Assembly (NCBI RefSeq): GCF_900102175.1
Contig: NZ_FNKN01000002.1
Coordinates: forward strand, 434,001 to 498,000
Length of the DNA stretch: 64,000 nt
Direction of reading: 5' to 3'
From: Microbacterium sp. cf332
GTDB lineage: Bacteria > Actinomycetota > Actinomycetes > Actinomycetales > Microbacteriaceae
This document shows positions 62,376-64,000 of this stretch, in pieces (within the stretch, counting starts at the first letter, position 1; each line of letters opens with the position of its first letter). Below the pieces are notes generated by a model. The model did not search any database and was not told the DNA's origin. It worked only from the letters and a program-made list of their open reading frames with translations. Position numbers and translations under genes: made by a program.

Positions 62376-64000
62376 ATGGCCGAGAGCGCGCCGACCCCGG
62401 TCCCCGTTCCGACCGATGCCTACCTGCACCTGACCGCGGCCGGCGTCAGCGTCGTCATCGATGCGACGCACGGGCGGCTGCCCGCCATCCTGCACTGGGG
62501 AGTCGGGCTCGGCCCGCTGAGCGAAGAGGACGCCGCGGCGCTCGCGCTCGCCGCCGTCGAGCCGACGCCGGGCAACGTCGTCGACGTGCCGGTGCGCGTC
62601 GCCATCCTCCCCGAGCATCACGCCGGGTGGGAGGGCAAGCCGGGCATCGTCGGCCACCGCGAAGGAGCCGCCTGGTCGCCCCGGTTCGCGGCGGACGCCA
62701 TCGCCGTCGCGGGCGTGGAGCCGGCGCAGACGCGGACCGACGGACGGCTCGTCGAGACGGGCGCGGCCGTCGTCACCGTCGACGCGACCGACGAGGTCGC
62801 CGGGTTGGGGCTGCAGCTCGAGATCGAGCTGCTCGCGAGCGGCCTCCTGCGCGCGCGAGCGACCCTGCGCAACACGGCGGCGGGCACCTACTCCGTCGGC
62901 GACGTCACGCTCGCGCTGCCGATCCCGGTGCGGGCCCGCGAGATCCTCGACTTCTCCGGCCGGTGGAGCCGGGAGCGTGTTCCGCAGCGCCGCGACCTCG
63001 TCGTCGGCATCCACGAGCGCGAGGGCCGCAAGGGTCGCACCGGACCCGACGCGGCGACGGTGCTGAGCGTCGGCACGCCGGGGTTCGGCTTCCGGTCGGG
63101 CGACGTGTGGGGCATCCACGTCGGCTTCAGCGGCAACCATCGCCACTACGCCGAGCGGCTGTCGGCCGGCGCGCAGGTGATCGGCGGTGGCGAGCTGCTG
63201 CTTCCCGGCGAGGTGCGACTCGGCGAGGGTGAGAGCTACCGGTCGCCCTGGCTCTACGGTGCGTTCGGCGAGGGTCTCGACGACCAGGCGCACCGCTTCC
63301 ACCGGTTCCTGCGCAGCCGCGAGACCCACCCCGCGTCCTCGCGCCCGGTCACGCTGAACGTCTGGGAGGCCGTCTACTTCGATCACGACGCCGACCGCCT
63401 CATCGATCTGGCCGAACGAGCCGCGGCCCTGGGCGTCGAGCGCTACGTCCTCGACGACGGCTGGTTCACGGGACGCCGCAACGACCACCGCGGACTCGGG
63501 GACTGGACCGTCGACCCGGACGTCTGGCCTCGCGGTCTCCATCCGCTCGTCGACCGGGTGACGTCGCTCGGGATGCAGTTCGGCCTGTGGTTCGAGCCCG
63601 AGATGATCAACGAGGACAGCGAGCTCGCGCGGGCGCATCCCGAGTGGATGATGCAGACGGGCGAACGAGTGCCGGTGCCGGGCCGCGACCAGCAGGTGCT
63701 CAATCTCGGCATCCCGGACGCGTACCGATACGTGCTCGACGCCATGACCGCGATCCTCACCGAGTACAACATCTCCTACATCAAATGGGACCACAACCGC
63801 GACCTCGTGGATGCGGGAACGGCGCCCGACGGGCGGGCGGGCGTGCACGAGCAGACCCTCGCGGCATACCGGCTGATGGACGAACTCAAGCGGCGGTTCC
63901 GGGGCCTCGAGATCGAATCGTGCTCGTCGGGCGGAGCCCGGGTCGACCTCGGCGTGATCGAGCGCACCGACCGCGTGTGGGTGAGCGACTGCATCGACCC
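62376..64000 (+). CDS. Alpha-galactosidase, glycoside hydrolase family 36 (3' end outside window)
   Basis: The frame is open from ATG 62376 to the window end, 541 codons, so the C-terminus is missing. A good ribosome site AAGGAG precedes the start. The GH36 layout is clear: an N-terminal beta-supersandwich domain, then the barrel with VLDDGWFTGRRNDHRGLGDW, nucleophile Asp472 in YIKWDHNRDLV, ESCSSGGARVDLG and general acid Asp538 in WVSDCID. It releases alpha-1,6-linked galactose from oligosaccharides such as raffinose or galactomannan fragments. No signal peptide. It is 44 nt after the alpha-mannosidase gene, in the same operon. Confidence 0.94.
   Translation, partial: MAESAPTPVPVPTDAYLHLTAAGVSVVIDATHGRLPAILHWGVGLGPLSEEDAAALALAAVEPTPGNVVDVPVRVAILPEHHAGWEGKPGIVGHREGAAWSPRFAADAIAVAGVEPAQTRTDGRLVETGAAVVTVDATDEVAGLGLQLEIELLASGLLRARATLRNTAAGTYSVGDVTLALPIPVRAREILDFSGRWSRERVPQRRDLVVGIHEREGRKGRTGPDAATVLSVGTPGFGFRSGDVWGIHVGFSGNHRHYAERLSAGAQVIGGGELLLPGEVRLGEGESYRSPWLYGAFGEGLDDQAHRFHRFLRSRETHPASSRPVTLNVWEAVYFDHDADRLIDLAERAAALGVERYVLDDGWFTGRRNDHRGLGDWTVDPDVWPRGLHPLVDRVTSLGMQFGLWFEPEMINEDSELARAHPEWMMQTGERVPVPGRDQQVLNLGIPDAYRYVLDAMTAILTEYNISYIKWDHNRDLVDAGTAPDGRAGVHEQTLAAYRLMDELKRRFRGLEIESCSSGGARVDLGVIERTDRVWVSDCID

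Overview
This window reads as chromosomal DNA of a high-GC actinobacterium, most likely of the Microbacteriaceae (Microbacterium-like). The grounds are strong G/C bias at third codon positions, frequent GTG/TTG starts, a NucS mismatch endonuclease, and the actinobacterial order gyrA - DUF3566 - tRNA-Ile - tRNA-Ala - cyclophilin - rhomboid - crgA - sortase - pabA/trpG - pknB - pknA - pbpA - rodA - pstP - fhaB - fhaA. That order places the window just downstream of the replication origin region. Genus and species are inference; no rRNA gene is present.

Layout. (1) 1-15.5 kb: the gyrA tail, tRNAs and the conserved cell-envelope/division block. The minus-strand pkn-pbp-rodA-pstP-fha operon is tightly overlapped. 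(2) 15.5-20.6 kb: tRNA-Leu, a histidine kinase and a NarL-type response regulator, a class III lanthipeptide synthetase (LanKC), and directly after it a 40-residue precursor gene at 20410-20532. The precursor carries two S-x2-S-x3-C motifs like SapB. This is the most notable locus of the window. (3) 20.6-28.7 kb: mixed single genes (GNATs, HAD, aldo/keto reductase, nucS, CPBP protease, TetR, MFS plus LacI) and one repeat-rich 630-bp gap. (4) 28.8-35 kb: a complete six-gene Mrp/Mnh Na+/H+ antiporter operon with subunits A and B fused. (5) 35-43.9 kb: regulators, a SpoIIE/PP2C phosphatase, a secreted GH6 cellulase, small enzymes, an orphan GyrA coiled-coil-like protein, and a YhgE/Pip exporter with a degenerate ABC-ATPase-like partner and TetR. 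(6) 44-50.3 kb: a myo-inositol catabolic operon (iolC, an aldolase, mmsA/iolA, iolB, iolD). (7) 50.4-64 kb: a glycan-use locus made of a GH2 glycosidase, LacI and GntR regulators on the minus strand, then a divergent operon for a binding protein, two ABC permeases, a Gfo/Idh oxidoreductase, a ThuA-like protein, a GH38 alpha-mannosidase and a GH36 alpha-galactosidase that runs off the window.

How the parts work together. The first block couples peptidoglycan synthesis (PbpA, RodA) to Ser/Thr phosphorylation (PknA/PknB), dephosphorylation (PstP) and FHA readers. The lanthipeptide genes look like a minimal SapB/Ram-type cassette with its own two-component system but no adjacent exporter. The last 20 kb suggest a plant- or soil-associated lifestyle: inositol and imported oligosaccharides are degraded in the cytoplasm under LacI/GntR control, and inverted-repeat operators can be seen at several of the promoters.
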